From positions 434,001 to 498,000 of the forward strand of contig CAXRGQ010000007.1 in assembly GCA_964230215.1 (NCBI GenBank): a DNA stretch of 64,000 bases. The letters run 5' to 3'. Positions 37,685 to 47,000 of this stretch are shown here, piece after piece (position 1 is the first letter of the stretch; every line of letters begins with the position of its first letter). Origin of the DNA: JAUILH01 sp964230215. Its GTDB lineage: Bacteria > Bacteroidota > Bacteroidia > Flavobacteriales_D > JAUILH01. The position numbers were made by a program, and so were the translations under genes. The notes below the pieces were generated by a model, which worked only from the letters and a program-made list of their open reading frames with translations, was not told where the DNA came from and made no database searches.

Positions 37685-38749
37685 ATGACGAAATCAATTC
37701 ATAAAATGCTCAATGTATCAGCTATAAGTATATCATTTATTTCAAGTGTGATATTTACATATAGCTCTTTTGCGCAAGACGTTCATTTTTCTCAATTCAC
37801 GATGGCACCACAGCATTTGTCTCCAGCAATGATTGGAGTAAATCATGATATTCAAGCAAATGTTAACTACAAAGACCAATGGTCAAGTATCGGGTCTTCG
37901 TTTAAAACGATTGCGGCGGCAGTTGATGTTCGCTTGAATCAAAAAAATGCAAGAAATGGATATCTCGTAGCTGGAATAAACATGTATTCAGATAAAGTGG
38001 GGGACTCTAGGATGCAGACAAATTTTGTAAATCTCAACCTAGGCTATCACGTCTTTTTATCAAAATATAGTATGCTTGGGATGGCCATTGGAGGAGGTTA
38101 TGGCCAAAGAAGTTTAGATTACTCAAGCTTGTCATGGGGCATGCAGTACGATGGTGCATCATACAATGCCGTCCTTCCTTCTGGAGAGATGGAAAATGTA
38201 ATGTCAGCAAATTACCCAGATCTATCTGCTGGCATGGTATATACTTTCAAAGAAAATCCGGGTCACGTTGCCAAAGAAGATGGAATTGTACTAAATGTAG
38301 GTGTAGGGGCGTATCACTTGCTGAAGCCAGAGCTCGGATTCAATGTAATGGGAGATAATTTGTATAGAAGATATACGGGATTTGTCTCAGCTCTCTTTCA
38401 GATTACAAACATGAAAATTGGTCTCGAACCTGCTATCATGTATAGTAATCAAGGGCCTAATCAAGAGCTGGTTGCAGGTAGTTATGTATCCTACCTTATT
38501 CAGCAATCGTCTCGTGTTACAGGTTTTAATAAAGGATCAAAAGTAAGTTTAGGTGTTTTCTACCGTGCTAAAGATGCATTTATCACCGGTATTCGATATC
38601 AATTAGCCAATTTTTCTGCAGGAATCAGTTATGATTTGAACCTATCACGATTAATGCCAGCAACTAACGGTCGTGGGGGCATGGAAGTATCGTTAAGATT
38701 TGTGTCGCCCAACCCATATTCTAATAGCCGATCTAAATCAATGTTTTAA
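37685..38749 (+). CDS. PorP/SprF family T9SS outer-membrane protein
   Basis: 354 aa. Signal peptide (about 1-30, ending YSSFAQ), then DVHFSQFTMAPQHLSPAMIG and YKDQWSSIGSSFKT, the PorP/SprF start pattern, and beta-strand-rich repeats to the end (GISYDLNLSRL, GGMEVSLRF). Last gene of the 32668-38749 operon and presumably the partner of the 992-aa type B protein. The next gene is convergent, with no spacer. Confidence 0.9.
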   Translation: MTKSIHKMLNVSAISISFISSVIFTYSSFAQDVHFSQFTMAPQHLSPAMIGVNHDIQANVNYKDQWSSIGSSFKTIAAAVDVRLNQKNARNGYLVAGINMYSDKVGDSRMQTNFVNLNLGYHVFLSKYSMLGMAIGGGYGQRSLDYSSLSWGMQYDGASYNAVLPSGEMENVMSANYPDLSAGMVYTFKENPGHVAKEDGIVLNVGVGAYHLLKPELGFNVMGDNLYRRYTGFVSALFQITNMKIGLEPAIMYSNQGPNQELVAGSYVSYLIQQSSRVTGFNKGSKVSLGVFYRAKDAFITGIRYQLANFSAGISYDLNLSRLMPATNGRGGMEVSLRFVSPNPYSNSRSKSMF

Positions 38750-39433
38750 TTAATCAATAATAGATTCACCATTTAAATCGGTTGTCAAGTATTCGGTCAT
38801 TACATTAAAGAATGGGAGCATGGCTTTTATGGAATTCGCCATCTCATCGGAGGCCGCATCTGACAACATCACCTCATTGCTAAACGGCTTTGAGATTAAG
38901 AACTGTTTATACCTCAACAAATCTATTTCTGGAGACTCTTTATCAAAGCCTTTAGGGCATGATTTAAGCTGTTCGCCGTGTAAACTGCCAAATTCTGTTT
39001 GGAATTGCTTACTCTCAATCACATCTCTCAATGGTTTAGCATCCATATCGATTTGTTGTCTTATCAGCAATAAATCTTCTTTACTAGGTCCCCAGAATCC
39101 ACCTCCAATAAAACACTCATTCGGTTTGATATGAAAATATATGCCCCCTCTTCTATTTGCTCCAAGACGTTTAAATCCTCCTCCGAAATTTGTTTTGTAG
39201 GGCGTTTTATCTTTTGAAAAACGAATATCACGATAAATCCTCATAAGACTTTTTTTACCGGATGCCGTTTCAATTTCATCAAAAGCACTTACTTTTTTCA
39301 GTAAATCATCCGCAAACTCGATGGTGTCAGCGTGTGCATTCTCGTATCTATCCTTATTATCTTGGAACCACTCACGGTTATTATTAGCTTCTAAATCCTT
39401 TAGAAAATCAAATACTTCTTGGGTAATCTTCAT
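38750..39433 (-). CDS. DUF2461 domain-containing protein
   Basis: 227 aa, full length for the DUF2461/TIGR02453 family: FLKDLEANNNREWFQDNKDRY near the start, RIYRDIRFSKDKTPYKTNFG in the middle, and GGIYFHIKP and GGGFWGPSKEDL after it. The biochemical function is unknown. It is cytosolic, with no signal peptide or membrane span. A near-consensus promoter (TTG-N20-TACCTTTA) ends 4 bases before the ATG. Confidence 0.9.
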   Translation of the reverse strand: MKITQEVFDFLKDLEANNNREWFQDNKDRYENAHADTIEFADDLLKKVSAFDEIETASGKKSLMRIYRDIRFSKDKTPYKTNFGGGFKRLGANRRGGIYFHIKPNECFIGGGFWGPSKEDLLLIRQQIDMDAKPLRDVIESKQFQTEFGSLHGEQLKSCPKGFDKESPEIDLLRYKQFLISKPFSNEVMLSDAASDEMANSIKAMLPFFNVMTEYLTTDLNGESIID

Positions 39434-39437
39434 GCAT

Positions 39438-39468
39438 TAAAGGTATTCACATTGTTTGTTTGGAACAA
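39438..39468 (-). promoter_or_regulatory. Near-consensus -33/-7 promoter abutting the DUF2461 start
   Basis: Minus strand TTG, 20 bases, then TACCTTTA (one mismatch from TAnnTTTG), ending 4 bases before the ATG at 39433. The predicted transcript would be leaderless or nearly so. Confidence 0.4.
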
Positions 39469-39520
39469 ATTTTAATCACGAGCAAAGGAAACTTTTAACT
39501 TTACCGTTAAATTAGCACAC

Positions 39521-40489
39521 ATGGCAAGAATTTTAACTGGGATCCAAAGTACAGGTACGCCGCATTTAGGAAATATACTAGGTGCGATTGTACCAGCAAT
39601 AGAGATGTCTAATGATGCAAATAACGATTCGTTTTTATTCATCGCAAACATGCACAGTTTGACACAGATTAAAGATGGAGATACATTGCGAGATAGCACT
39701 TACAGTGTAGCTGCAACTTGGATGGCGTTTGGCTTAGACATTCATAAATCGGTCTTTTATAGACAGTCGGATGTGCCAGAGTGTGCTGAGTTAACATGGT
39801 ATTTATCTTGTTTTTACCCCTATCAAAGGTTAACGCTTGCTCACTCATTTAAAGATAAAGCCGACCGATTACAAGATGTAAATAGCGGTTTGTTTACTTA
39901 CCCTATGTTAATGGCGGCTGACATTTTATTATATGAAGCCAACTTTGTTCCAGTTGGAAAAGACCAATTGCAGCACTTGGAAATGACACGTGATGTCGCT
40001 TCAAGGTTTAACAATCAAATGGGAGAGGTTTTAGTTCTACCTGAGGCTAAAGTGAATGAGGAAACTAAATTGATTCCGGGTACCGACGGTGAAAAGATGA
40101 GTAAGTCCAGAAATAACTTCATCAATATCTTTTTACCAGATAAGAAATTGCGTAAGCAGATAATGGGAATAGAGACGGATAGCACTGCTTTAGAAGACCC
40201 CAAGAATCCTGACACATGTAATGTTTTTGCTTTGTATAAATTACTTGCAAATGAAAGTCAGATTGCTGAAATGCGCACGAATTATGAAGCTGGTGGCTAT
40301 GGATATGGACATGCCAAACAAGCTTTATATGAGTTGATGTTAGATAAGTTCTCTGCACAGCGCGAGCGCTACAATTATTTAATGGAGAACAAGGCCGAGA
40401 TGGATGATGCACTTTCAATTGGAGCAGAAAAGGCGCGTGAGGTTGCGCGTGGGGTGCTGAAGAAGGTGAGGGCAGCTTGTGGTTACTAG
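39521..40489 (+). CDS. trpS: Tryptophanyl-tRNA synthetase
   Basis: 322 aa, normal bacterial length. Class I synthetase motifs: the HIGH-equivalent GTPHLGN at residues 12-18, and KMSKS at 192-196. FLFIANMHSLTQIKD, YPMLMAADILLYEANFVPVG and the QHLEMTRDVASRFN helix are TrpS signatures. It charges tRNA-Trp with tryptophan in the cytoplasm. It stands alone, divergent from DUF2461. Confidence 0.96.
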   Translation: MARILTGIQSTGTPHLGNILGAIVPAIEMSNDANNDSFLFIANMHSLTQIKDGDTLRDSTYSVAATWMAFGLDIHKSVFYRQSDVPECAELTWYLSCFYPYQRLTLAHSFKDKADRLQDVNSGLFTYPMLMAADILLYEANFVPVGKDQLQHLEMTRDVASRFNNQMGEVLVLPEAKVNEETKLIPGTDGEKMSKSRNNFINIFLPDKKLRKQIMGIETDSTALEDPKNPDTCNVFALYKLLANESQIAEMRTNYEAGGYGYGHAKQALYELMLDKFSAQRERYNYLMENKAEMDDALSIGAEKAREVARGVLKKVRAACGY

Positions 40490-40515
40490 TGTAACTTTCC
40501 GTTGAGCGATATTGT

Positions 40516-40908
40516 TTGAATAGTATGTATCGCTTCTTGTCAATATTTCTAATAATTGGTGGTCTAGCGGCCTGCTCAAAGCACGACGATATCTTATTGT
40601 ATTCTAGTTATTACCATCAGGATGCAGATACTATCTATAGCGCGATTCATATCCCTAATAGTTTTACACCAGATGGAGACGGTATGAATGATATGTTTTA
40701 CCCAAGTATGAACGGAATAACTAATTATTCATTCGCAATATATGACCGTTCAAATATAGTTTTTGAGACTAATGACCTAAATGAATGTTGGAACGGAATA
40801 AGCAACGGGATAATGCAAGCCAACGGCATTTATTCATATACTATAAGTGCAACTGATTACACAGGATATAAGTACGACATTGAAGGATTTGTCCATCTGA
40901 TGCTTTAA
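40516..40908 (+). CDS. Miniature lipoprotein made of one T9SS type B sorting domain
   Basis: 130 aa. The N terminus looks like a lipoprotein signal with lipobox Leu-Ala-Ala-Cys20 (LIIGGLAACSKHDD). After a ~25-residue linker, residues about 46-130 are a complete gliding motility-associated C-terminal domain: IPNSFTPDGDGMNDMFYP, IYDRSNIVFET, CWNGI, NGIYSYTISATDYTG, EGFVHLML. There is no cargo domain. It starts 26 bases after trpS and overlaps the convergent PorP/SprF gene by 4 bases. It could be a lipid-anchored dummy substrate, a plug or accessory for the neighbouring PorP/SprF, or a degenerate remnant. The domain looks intact. Confidence 0.75.
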   Translation: MNSMYRFLSIFLIIGGLAACSKHDDILLYSSYYHQDADTIYSAIHIPNSFTPDGDGMNDMFYPSMNGITNYSFAIYDRSNIVFETNDLNECWNGISNGIMQANGIYSYTISATDYTGYKYDIEGFVHLML

Positions 40909-41825
40909 AATGCTACGTAATTATCATGAGGAGTTTTGTTCCAGAACTTAAATCTTGCTGAAATCTCATGTGCTCCGCTTGAGGAGTAGCCAGGTCTAGA
41001 ATATGTTCTATCGTAAGAATATAAGATATCAAACTTTAAAAATCTCACCCCAAGTAGCCCTGTAAAATCATTATCATACCTATACCCTACACCAAAGACC
41101 AAGAATTTCCATTGCGCTTCTGTCATAGCATATAAGATGTCACCATTGCCTTGATGGTTATACCAGATATATGGATGAATACTCCAATCACTAGTAATGT
41201 TACCTTGATATCCCAGCTGTGCACCATAATTGAGTGGTAAAGGACTTGTGCCACACGATAATGAATAATCTGGCTCATTAATGTGATGTGTGCTAAATCC
41301 CAAATAAAGTTTTTTGTATTGTACTAAAATACCGGATGATATATCTATGCCAGTAGTCCCTCCACATCTTGGAATTTCAAATGATTCATATACAAATCCT
41401 TGTCTCGGATCTATTTGATCACCAAAAGTTAATCTAGACCAATCCACTTCCCTTTGAAAGTATGATAACTCAATGCCAAATTGAATCAAAAACTCATCGC
41501 CAAATTTTAGTTTCTGAGCATATCCAATTGAGTATCTCTCTGTCGTTAATAATCCATTGCCTTCATCATCAATTAAAGCTGCAGCATATATAGAACCATT
41601 GATCTTAGCAAAATGGTGGTTATAAGATACAATAGAAGTTTGGTAATTAATCGTCTTATTTGGCCATTGATTCCGATATTTAGCCGACACAACATCCAAT
41701 GTATCTCTAGCTGCCATGGCTGGGTTTATATACCATTCCGAATTTCCAAATTGCGTGAAAACAGGGTCTTGAGCAAATGACATACTCACATTCGCGCATA
41801 TCATTAATGTGGCAAATCTCTTCAT
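40905..41825 (-). CDS. PorP/SprF family T9SS outer-membrane protein
   Basis: 306 aa from the ATG at 41825 (MKRFATLMICANVSMSFAQ, a signal peptide). An ATG 24 bases upstream adds MMFACSIN and is less likely. DPVFTQFGNSEWYINPAMA and YRNQWPNKTINYQTSIVSYN form the family signature; the rest is beta-rich. Convergent with, and overlapping by 4 bases, the miniature type B-domain lipoprotein. In the two other loci in this window PorP/SprF lies directly downstream of a large type B protein; here no large cargo gene is adjacent. Confidence 0.88.
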   Translation of the reverse strand: MKRFATLMICANVSMSFAQDPVFTQFGNSEWYINPAMAARDTLDVVSAKYRNQWPNKTINYQTSIVSYNHHFAKINGSIYAAALIDDEGNGLLTTERYSIGYAQKLKFGDEFLIQFGIELSYFQREVDWSRLTFGDQIDPRQGFVYESFEIPRCGGTTGIDISSGILVQYKKLYLGFSTHHINEPDYSLSCGTSPLPLNYGAQLGYQGNITSDWSIHPYIWYNHQGNGDILYAMTEAQWKFLVFGVGYRYDNDFTGLLGVRFLKFDILYSYDRTYSRPGYSSSGAHEISARFKFWNKTPHDNYVAF

Positions 41826-41907
41826 GTTAATAGAACATGCAAACATCATAATTAGTTACAAGTTATGGAATTTACAAAAACTATGCATCCAACAATAAAG
41901 TAAGACT

Positions 41908-42567
41908 ATGAGTGAGTTATTTTTACCATGTCCCGTGGCTAGTTGGGATGAACTAGAGGAAGTTGATGACCAAACAAAACATTGTAAAGAGTGTGGCATT
42001 CATGTTTACAAGCAAAAAACACCAGGTGCAAAATGTGGAATTGATAATTCGAATAGCAATGAACTAAACTATACGCAGTTTATTATGCGTTTTATAGTTA
42101 TTCTAGTTCTTGCCTTTGGTAGTTCTTTGTTTAGCGGTGTGTATGCCCAAGAGACCATGACAGACACCAACATCCATGCATTAGTTAATACAACTACTGT
42201 AAGAGGACAAGTATTTGATGAAGCTGGAGAAGAAATGCCTGCAGCCTTTGTGTCAGTTGAGGAAAATGAAAAGCGGATAATCGGTGTAGTTTGTGATCTG
42301 GAAGGAATGTACAGAATTGACATTCCAGATTCCTTGTGGAAGGATGACAAATTAGTGATAAGTTTTAAATATGCTGGGTACCCAACAACTTTAATCGAAC
42401 TAAAAAAGCCTGACGAGACAGAGGTACACTTAAACGCAAAATTTGCCGAATCTACGGATCTTGGTGGATACCCGATAGGTATATACATGCCCTTAATTGA
42501 TGTTGATCCTGACTCAAAAAGAATGACCACCATTAGCGGAAAAGATATAAGAATTATGCGCAGATAA
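41908..42567 (+). CDS. Cys4-knuckle / membrane / CarboxypepD_reg-like protein, copy 1
   Basis: 219 aa. Residues 1-45 carry four cysteines in a zinc-knuckle-like pattern (Cys8, Cys26-x-x-Cys29, Cys43, with WDELEEVDDQTKHCKECG). Residues about 59-80 form a hydrophobic segment that itself resembles a signal peptide (MRFIVILVLAFGSSLFSGVYAQ). Residues about 97-175 look like a carboxypeptidase-regulatory-like fold (VRGQVFDEAGEEMPAAFVSV, LEGMYRIDIP). The tail TTISGKDIRIMRR resembles the segment that precedes the plug domain of TonB-dependent receptors. It is probably anchored with the Cys domain in the cytoplasm and the rest in the periplasm. The second copy follows after 15 bases. Function unknown. 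Confidence 0.75.
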   Translation: MSELFLPCPVASWDELEEVDDQTKHCKECGIHVYKQKTPGAKCGIDNSNSNELNYTQFIMRFIVILVLAFGSSLFSGVYAQETMTDTNIHALVNTTTVRGQVFDEAGEEMPAAFVSVEENEKRIIGVVCDLEGMYRIDIPDSLWKDDKLVISFKYAGYPTTLIELKKPDETEVHLNAKFAESTDLGGYPIGIYMPLIDVDPDSKRMTTISGKDIRIMRR

Positions 42568-42582
42568 ACTATCTTTAAAACT

Positions 42583-43257
42583 ATGTCCAACATCACCTAT
42601 CCTTGCCCCGACTACACTCTAAGTGATTTACAAAAAGTAGATGACACGAAAGCCTACTGCTCTACATGTAAAAAAAAAGTACACCTAAACAATCCTGGTG
42701 CGGATGTGTATTGTGGAACTGAAAAACCAAGCTCTCAATATTTGAGTGCGCGCCAATTTACCATGCGTTTTTTGGTTGTTTTGGTACTGGGATTCGGACC
42801 CAGTCTTTTCTCTAACTTAAATGGTCAGTCAAGTAGTGCGGAAATTATTCAAACCGCATCACAAGATCAAAAAATCATACGTGGAACCGTGAGTGACAAG
42901 GAAAGCGGTGAACTATTACCATTTGTTAATATTACTCTTGAACACAATGGCGTGATTATCGCCGCCGCAACAACTGATTTTGATGGAAATTACCAACTAC
43001 AGTTTGATGATGCCTCCTATGAATACGAAAATCTAAGGCTTGTCTATAGTTTTCTAGGATATAAAAAAACTACGGTCGAATTAGATGCTATGAGTCAAGA
43101 CGTCAAGGTAATAAATACTCAACTTCAAGCAAGCGACGATTTTATAATGATTGGAATAATAATTTCAGAGCCCCCCTTATTTGACCGCAGACCAGATGGC
43201 TTAAGACAAACCACAATTAAACGAGAAGATATTCAAAGAATGCCAGTAGGTCGCTAA
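42583..43257 (+). CDS. Cys4-knuckle / membrane / CarboxypepD_reg-like protein, copy 2
   Basis: 224 aa paralog of the preceding gene. Cys8, Cys26-x-x-Cys29 and Cys44 keep the same spacing (LQKVDDTKAYCSTC). The hydrophobic segment is at about 61-82 (MRFLVVLVLGFGPSLFSNLNGQ). The CarboxypepD_reg-like domain (about 98-180; IRGTVSDKESGELLPFVNIT, TDFDGNYQLQF, LRLVYSFLGYKKT) is closer to the canonical form than in copy 1. The tail ends RQTTIKREDIQRMPVGR, a good match to the start of a TonB plug, and then stops. Both copies keep an internal Met exactly at the start of the hydrophobic segment, so a second, exported form is possible. Function unknown. Confidence 0.77.
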   Translation: MSNITYPCPDYTLSDLQKVDDTKAYCSTCKKKVHLNNPGADVYCGTEKPSSQYLSARQFTMRFLVVLVLGFGPSLFSNLNGQSSSAEIIQTASQDQKIIRGTVSDKESGELLPFVNITLEHNGVIIAAATTDFDGNYQLQFDDASYEYENLRLVYSFLGYKKTTVELDAMSQDVKVINTQLQASDDFIMIGIIISEPPLFDRRPDGLRQTTIKREDIQRMPVGR

Positions 43258-44031
43258 TTAGAAACTAGCTTTCCTCTTTTCCATGAATGCACTTGTGCCC
43301 TCAACAAAATCTGGGGTGCCAAAACACTTTCCAAATTCCTCAACTTCTTTAGCGTAACCATCTACTCCGTCTTGGTAATTGGCATTTACCGAACGGATAG
43401 CTGCTGAAATCGCATTCGGACTATTTTTCATGATTTTAGACGCTATTTTCTCACACATTGCCATTAATTCGTCTTGAGCTACAACATGGTTCACTAGGCC
43501 CCACTGCAATGCTTCTTCGGCCTTTAACATTCCTGCGGTAAAGATCAACTCAAATGCCTTACCTCTTCCAATTAATTGTGCTAATCTTTGCGTTCCCCCA
43601 TATCCTGGAATTACACCTAAAGAAGTCTCTGGAAGACCTAACATGGCATTGTCAGACGCCACTCTAATGTGAGATGACATAGCTAACTCAAGACCACCGC
43701 CCAAAGCGTAACCGTTTACGGCCGCAATAATTGGTGTTTCAAGGTTTTCAGCTAAACTAAAGAGTAAATCGTGACCTTTTTGGCTAAGCTCTTTTCCTTG
43801 TTCAACATCAAAATCTGCGAATTCTTTTATGTCTGCTCCTGCCACAAAAGCTTTATCTCCAGATCCGGTTAGAATGATACATCTAACATCACTATTCCCC
43901 TCGCATGACTTTAAACATGCACTTAATTCCTCAATTGTGTGCTTATTTAAAGCATTCAACTGCTTTGGTCTGTTGATGGTCACTTTTGCAATTCCACCTT
44001 CTATCTCACATAAAATATTCTCGTAGCTCAT
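43258..44031 (-). CDS. Enoyl-CoA hydratase/isomerase family protein
   Basis: 257 aa from the ATG at 44031 (MSYENILCEIEGGIAKVTIN). An ATG 30 bases upstream adds a non-family extension. Crotonase fold with the oxyanion-hole stretches GDKAFVAGADIKEF and NGYALGGGLELAMSSHIRVAS, and catalytic Glu candidates in LPETSLGVIPGYGGTQRL, as in true enoyl-CoA hydratases. It hydrates short-chain trans-2-enoyl-CoA (beta-oxidation or butyrate-type pathways). It stands alone between unrelated genes, so the pathway is not shown by context. Confidence 0.9.
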   Translation of the reverse strand: MSYENILCEIEGGIAKVTINRPKQLNALNKHTIEELSACLKSCEGNSDVRCIILTGSGDKAFVAGADIKEFADFDVEQGKELSQKGHDLLFSLAENLETPIIAAVNGYALGGGLELAMSSHIRVASDNAMLGLPETSLGVIPGYGGTQRLAQLIGRGKAFELIFTAGMLKAEEALQWGLVNHVVAQDELMAMCEKIASKIMKNSPNAISAAIRSVNANYQDGVDGYAKEVEEFGKCFGTPDFVEGTSAFMEKRKASF

Positions 44032-44091
44032 CTTGTAAAATTTTGTTTTAAAGTTAATCAATCCTCTCGCTTTTAAGGCGGGTATGTTGGA

Positions 44092-47000
44092 TTATTCTTG
44101 TTCGTATATTGGTATGGTAACAAAGAAGCTAGTTCCCACATTTTCTTCTGATTCGAACCATATTTCACCGCCAGCATTCTTTACAATACTCTTAACCATT
44201 GAAAGACCAAGGCCCATTCCTTTTGATTTGGTTGTGAAATTCGGTACAAATATTTTATTGCGCTTGTCAGCTGGTATTCCAGAACCGTTATCTCTCACTT
44301 CAACCTGATAACGTTCGCCTTGTTGTTCAATAATCACCTCTATTTTCCCTTGTCTATCGTGCGGAATTGCTTGCAGTGCATTTTTTATAAGATTGTTAAA
44401 TACCCTTAGTAAATGATCCTTGTCATGATAGACAAATGCCGTTCCATCTATAAAAGATTTATATTCTATTTCACTCTCATCTGTTTCGTTAAACAAATCA
44501 GAACAATGTTGTAAAAGAGCGCTTAGATCTACCACCTCATTATTAGCCGTTGGCATTTTGGCAAAGTTTGAGAACTCATCGGCAATTGATGTTAGCGTCT
44601 CAATTTGCTCAATAAGCGTCTGAGAGAAGCGTGCTATTCTGTCCTTTGCATTCGGATCATCTTTATCAAACGAGCGTTGGAAATGCTGAACAGATAGCTT
44701 CATTGGAGTTAGTGGGTTTTTAATCTCATGTGCTACCTGTTTTGCCATGTCTCTCCAAGCGCTCTCACGCTCTGTTCTTGCCAACTGATTGGCTGCTTCC
44801 TCCAAATCGGCTACCTTTTTATTGTACTCTTGAACCAGATCTCCAATTTCATCCTGTCCTGTGTATTCAATCTTTGCGTTACTCTTACCAAACTCAATGG
44901 TTGAGACACTATTTTGAAGCAGTTTAAGCGGTTTTGTTACCCAGTTTGACACAAAGAGCGCTGCTACAATTGAAAGCGCAAAGAGCACAACAAAAATGTT
45001 GATTATGGCCACCATAAACTCAGACAGTTCATTCTCCAGTGGGTTTTGCTTTGCAAAATATGGAAGGTTCAAGTATCCTAAGACTTTACCCTTTTCATTC
45101 GCATAAGGCACATAGGCGGATAGATAATTCATGTTGCCTACATACTCTTCTTGGATAAACTCACTTCTGCTTTTTTCGTGCAGAGCAATGTAGGCTTGAG
45201 GATCCATTTTTCTTCCCAACAAACCTGAATTGAACATTTCATGTCTAGATGTGGCGAGTAACTTTCCGTCTAAATCATACAAACTGATATCTGTAAAGAA
45301 CACTTCAGAAAACTTATCTAACCTTGAGTTTACATAATTAATGTCACTGTATAACTCTTCAAATTTTCCAATCTTCTTTTTTACTTCAAGGTTAACCGAG
45401 CGTATTTTCTCGCTGATCAGTTTATTGTTTTTATCGTTGTACTGTTTTGATATGAAGAATCGCGTCCCAAGGCCAAATAGGATAAGGCACGCCAATATCA
45501 AACCAATTACAACAAACTGAATCTTATTCTTTAAGCTCAGTCTTCTTATGTTTCCTAGTTGTCTGAGCTCTTTGATAAAAACCGACCCTAATACCAGTAA
45601 ACTAAAGATTGCGAATAGATATGAGAATGTGGTTAACTTCTCGAGAAAACTAGGAATAGGCTTTCCAAGGACAATAATATTCTTGTCATTTATTCTGTAG
45701 ACAAGGTGACTATAATCATCCTCCTCATAATAGGCATGGTTTTTATCTTCCGCTAAATGATCCTTAACATAACTATCGTACATACTGTAGTTGTATGGCC
45801 CGAGTTTAAAGACAAGTGCACTGTCCAGATATCTCGCAAAAGAATAGCCTGCCAAAGCATCAATTGTTTTGTTCTTTTTATCCAAAAGCAACTCAGGAAA
45901 ACCTATGTCTTTAGGTAGTTTTTTTGATTTGAATTCACAAAAAAGGTGTCCTCTTGGTTCGGCATTATCTCCAGGAATGGTAATCTTAATAAGGTAGCTT
46001 AGCTTATTATCATAGTTCGGAATGTAATACATATTCTCACTGTGAGCTGATGGCATTCCACTTCTTGTGATTAAATCATTTAACTCTTCAAACCCGATAG
46101 GGCTACTTGTGTAAAGACCGACAGGTAATGAGTCATTATCAAACAGACTGTAATTGATTTCATATTGGTCCCAATAACCTGAGAAAAATCTAGACTTAAT
46201 TTTGTGATCAAATGCAGCCTTATCGAATTGCTGTGCAGTATCAAATGGTTCTTGGAGCAACTTAGAATTCACAATTTCCTTTTCCATCTGAGCATACCGA
46301 ATCTCGGCATCTAAATCTTCATCGGAAGCCAATTTATGTTCTGCGTACAGCAATCTATTGTTGCTTTCCTTAATTGCACCATACTTGATTAATATATTGC
46401 CCGCTAGTAAAGAATTGATAATCAATAAGCCAACAACAGGGGCAAAACTCAAAGTGAATTGCTTTTGTAAGCCAATAAATCCCGTTATCAATAAAATTGC
46501 AATAGGCCATGTTGCCTCAATTAGCCCGTAATCTGTAAAGGCTAGAGAAATAATAAAGTAAGCAGCCGATATAATGGTGACCGCAAAATAATAGATGTTT
46601 AGCTTGAGCTCAGTTTTAACAATTAATTGAATCAATACATTACATAAAATGAAGAAGGTAAAAAGCATCAAGCCAATTATACCAATGCCAATAAAACTGT
46701 AGCTAGTTAACTCAAACAGGTTGGAGATTTCAAAGTTTATTTTCGAATTGATTACAAGTCCTTTCAGTAGGAAATTAATGCGCCCAGCACCGTAATAAAG
46801 TGCACTGATGCCAATAAATACAAGTCCATATGACAGCATCTTAGGCCACTTTAATTGTCTATTATGACTTTTGATTAGCCTGTATAAATAATAGGTGATA
46901 ACAAATACGGTAAAAACGTTTAGTAAGAAATCTCCTAGTGAAGGTTGCCATGTTGACTGGGCGTATAGTTCAGGACTAAATAAATCCAAGTCGTACCACA

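Noticed and set aside
42069..42596. 175-codon open frame on the minus strand opposite the Cys4/CarboxypepD_reg copy 1 gene
   Set aside because: Its translation is low-complexity and Ser/hydrophobic-rich, with no family match, while the plus strand has a conserved paralog next door. It is an antisense shadow.
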